Below, piece by piece: positions 62,766 through 64,000 of a DNA stretch of 64,000 bases. The position numbers and the translations under genes are program-made. Position 1 is the first letter of the stretch, and each line of letters begins with the position of its first letter. A model generated the notes under the pieces. That model ran no database searches. It saw nothing but the letters and a program-made list of their open reading frames with translations, and was not told the origin of the DNA. This DNA comes from Prevotella sp. (GTDB lineage: Bacteria; Bacteroidota; Bacteroidia; Bacteroidales; Bacteroidaceae): contig JAEEQB010000020.1 of NCBI GenBank assembly GCA_016285075.1, positions 1 to 64,000 of the forward strand, in the 5' to 3' direction.

Positions 62766-63302
62766 ATGGCACTGAAAGTAAAAGCTAAGGAACAGTATCA
62801 GAACATCGGCAAGTATGCTGGTATGTATCGTTACGTGATGGTGCCGGAGCTCTACACGGCACTGGCTCAGGACAAGGTGATCAAGGAGGCTGCTCTGCGC
62901 AGCGGCGTGAGCAAGGGTGTGATGCAGGCTTGCTGGGATGCAGCCGGTGAGGTGATCAAGGCGTGGGCTACTGAGGGCCACAGCGTGGCACTGCCGGGTC
63001 TGGGAACCATGCGATTCGGCCTGCGCGCCAAGAGCGTAGAGAAGGTCGAGGAGGTGAAGGCTGGCCTGATTTCGAGCCGCCGCATCATCTTTACGCCTAC
63101 CAGTGAGCTGAAGGAGGAGCTGGCCAAGACGGCTGTGCAGATTACCTGCTACGACCGTGACGGCAAGGAAGTGAAGCGCGTGACCTCGACCGACGAGGGT
63201 AACGTGGAGGACCCTGAGAACGAGGGCGGTTCTACGCAGAACGGTGGCAGCACCACCCCGCCTGACGATGGTCCCGTCAACCAGCCGACGGATGGAGATT
63301 AG
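62766..63302 (+). CDS. HU-family DNA-binding protein with Gly/Pro/Asp-rich tail
   Basis: 178 residues. The first 125 or so match the HU-like DNA-binding proteins common in Bacteroidales (SGVSKGVMQACWDAAGEVI, LPGLGTMRFGLRAKS, SSRRIIFTPTSELKEEL). A disordered tail follows (GGSTTPPDDGPVNQPTDGD at the end). Standard HU is about 90 residues; this longer type is often found beside a tiny membrane peptide gene and an amidase gene. It probably shapes DNA; no specific target is known. The same tail recurs in the short frame at 63550-63747. Confidence 0.88.
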   Translation: MALKVKAKEQYQNIGKYAGMYRYVMVPELYTALAQDKVIKEAALRSGVSKGVMQACWDAAGEVIKAWATEGHSVALPGLGTMRFGLRAKSVEKVEEVKAGLISSRRIIFTPTSELKEELAKTAVQITCYDRDGKEVKRVTSTDEGNVEDPENEGGSTQNGGSTTPPDDGPVNQPTDGD

Positions 63303-63432
63303 TTTCTCGTGAGTGGTGAAGGGTGAAGAGGGAGTGGAGGTTTGTCTCAAGCGCAGGGTCTATTCTCCACTCGCCACTCACCAAACACCACTCACCAAAC
63401 ACCACTCACCCCAAAAACCTGAACCAAGAACC

Positions 63433-63549
63433 ATGAGAAAGACTCGATTGATTGAGATTGCGGTGAAAGTAGTAGTAGCCGCACTCACAGCCTTCCTGAC
63501 GGCCATCACAACGACCTCGTGTATGGGTCATGGGCCCATCACTCTCTGA
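63433..63549 (+). CDS. Small membrane peptide ('smalltalk'-like)
   Basis: 38 residues: basic start (MRKTRLIEIAVK), a hydrophobic helix with VVVAALTAFLTAITTTSC, and a short end. It resembles the tiny 30-40 residue proteins called smalltalk protein in Bacteroidales annotations, which lie next to the same kind of HU gene and usually an N-acetylmuramoyl-alanine amidase gene. No amidase is seen here. Function unknown. Its TGA is directly followed, in frame, by the GTG of the next reading frame. Confidence 0.6.
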   Translation: MRKTRLIEIAVKVVVAALTAFLTAITTTSCMGHGPITL

Positions 63550-63747
63550 GTGAAAAGTGAAGGAATCCGACTCCTGCCCGAGCAGGCCACGGAGGAGAAC
63601 ATCTCCAGCCGCGAGTTCCTCAAGAAGGCCGAGTTCGTGCTCATCGACTCCCTGCTGCCCAAGGACGACGGGAACGGCGGCGGCAACGGCGGCTCCACCA
63701 CCCCACCCGACGACGGGCCCACGAACCCTGGCACCGACGGCGACTAA
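63550..63747 (+). CDS. Short frame sharing the HU protein's C-terminal tail
   Basis: 65 residues from a GTG right after, and in the same frame as, the stop of the small membrane peptide. The first part (GIRLLPEQATEENISS, then FLKKAEFVLIDSLLP) is unassigned; the end GGSTTPPDDGPTNPGTDGD is nearly the same as the HU tail. It may be the rest of a longer membrane-anchored protein cut by the TGA, or the 3' remnant of a duplicated HU-type gene. Codon bias toward G/C in the Gly-rich part suggests real coding history. Confidence 0.45.
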   Translation: MKSEGIRLLPEQATEENISSREFLKKAEFVLIDSLLPKDDGNGGGNGGSTTPPDDGPTNPGTDGD

Positions 63748-63763
63748 GCCAATTAACTCTAGC

Positions 63764-63789
63764 GGTTGATTCTTTTGCCCTTACAGGGC
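63764..63789 (-). repeat. Fragment of the dispersed repeat
   Basis: About 25 bases (GTTGATTCTTTTGCCCTTAC then AGGGCG) are the reverse complement of 26369-26393 in the long repeat block. Confidence 0.7.
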
Positions 63790-63826
63790 GTGAAAAAAGG
63801 ACATATCCCAATAGCGAATGTCAAGC

Positions 63827-63865
63827 AAAAAAGAAGCCCGGCTTGCATTACTGCAGGTCGGGCTT
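63827..63865 (-). terminator. Rho-independent terminator of the Hsp20 gene
   Basis: 14-base arms (63834-63847 and 63852-63865, two imperfect pairs) with a 4-base loop and, on the minus strand, a T run (complement of 63827-63832). It ends transcription of the minus-strand gene at 63893. Confidence 0.8.
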
Positions 63866-63892
63866 TGATTAGACATTTGAGCCATCTGAAAT

Positions 63893-64000
63893 TTATGATA
63901 CCTCGATGGCCTTGGTGACTTTCTGCTTCGGCTCGGTCTTCGGCATGGTGATGGTCAGGATGCCGTCCTCGACCTTGGCTGAAATCTGATCCTTCACCAC
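63893..64000 (-). CDS. 3' end of an Hsp20/alpha-crystallin small heat-shock protein
   Basis: 35 residues are visible, entering from the right edge: KDQISAKVEDGILTITMPK followed by a charged end and stop. The ADGILTIxxPK block is the C-terminal signature of the alpha-crystallin domain. Small heat-shock proteins hold unfolded proteins under stress. The gene is partial only because of the window edge. Confidence 0.85.
   Translation of the reverse strand: MVKDQISAKVEDGILTITMPKTEPKQKVTKAIEVS

Overview
The window looks like chromosome from a member of the Bacteroidales, most likely Prevotellaceae (Prevotella, Segatella or Xylanibacter type). The evidence is repeated Bacteroidota -7 promoter elements (TAnnTTTG) a short way upstream of genes, few Shine-Dalgarno sites, a hybrid two-component system (HTCS), CHU_C and TamL proteins, a DUF4301 gene, and a gene order for arabinose use known from Bacteroides. 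No tRNA, rRNA, CRISPR array or intact transposase was seen.

Layout. 1-2.5 kb is a scarred region: the 5' end of an unknown gene running off the left edge, an HNH/DUF262 nuclease remnant, a candidate small RNA with its own promoter and terminator, a dispersed repeat, an AraC-type regulator and the 3' stub of a susD-like gene. 2.5-13 kb is mainly housekeeping: a secreted amidohydrolase, an ElaA-like acetyltransferase, a small membrane protein, a RelA/SpoT protein with a degenerate hydrolase domain, DUF4301, ClpC and ribosomal protein S1. 13.1-22.1 kb is an arabinose operon (mutarotase, sodium symporter, Nudix-type AraR, araD, araA, araB) with glyA as its last gene. 22.2-37 kb holds an outer-membrane barrel protein, a GH2 glycosidase, rubrerythrin, a repeat-rich gap, uxaC on the minus strand, then a secreted protein, TamB-like, TamL-like and asparaginase genes.

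37.2-49.8 kb is a one-strand pectin degradation locus: GH105, PL22, a CE12-like esterase, a GH35-like enzyme, a CBM9-like/PKD protein, an HTCS and GH28. It has no susC/susD pair in view. Its products suit breakdown of homogalacturonan and rhamnogalacturonan side chains, and the neighbouring uxaC (glucuronate/galacturonate isomerase) would feed the released uronic acid into central metabolism. 49.8-55.9 kb is a minus-strand five-gene operon (periplasmic-binding-like protein, outer-membrane barrel, POT peptide transporter, NhaC antiporter, EEP-family phosphatase/nuclease). 55.9-59.5 kb carries a CHU_C protein and uvrA.

59.5-64 kb is accessory: a BRO-N antirepressor remnant, a unit of four small genes (one unknown, two DUF2975-like membrane proteins, one XRE regulator) bounded by two inverted copies of a long palindrome, a roughly 1 kb non-coding block with 8-bp repeat arrays in inverted orientation around an AT-rich tract, an HU-family protein with a small membrane peptide gene, and the 3' end of an Hsp20 gene.

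The theme most worth following is short tandem repeats of 7 bp, whose translation is the same in all three frames. They lie inside or across the ends of secreted-enzyme genes; two pairs form perfect or near-perfect inverted repeats, one of them around the promoter and 5' part of the GH105 gene.
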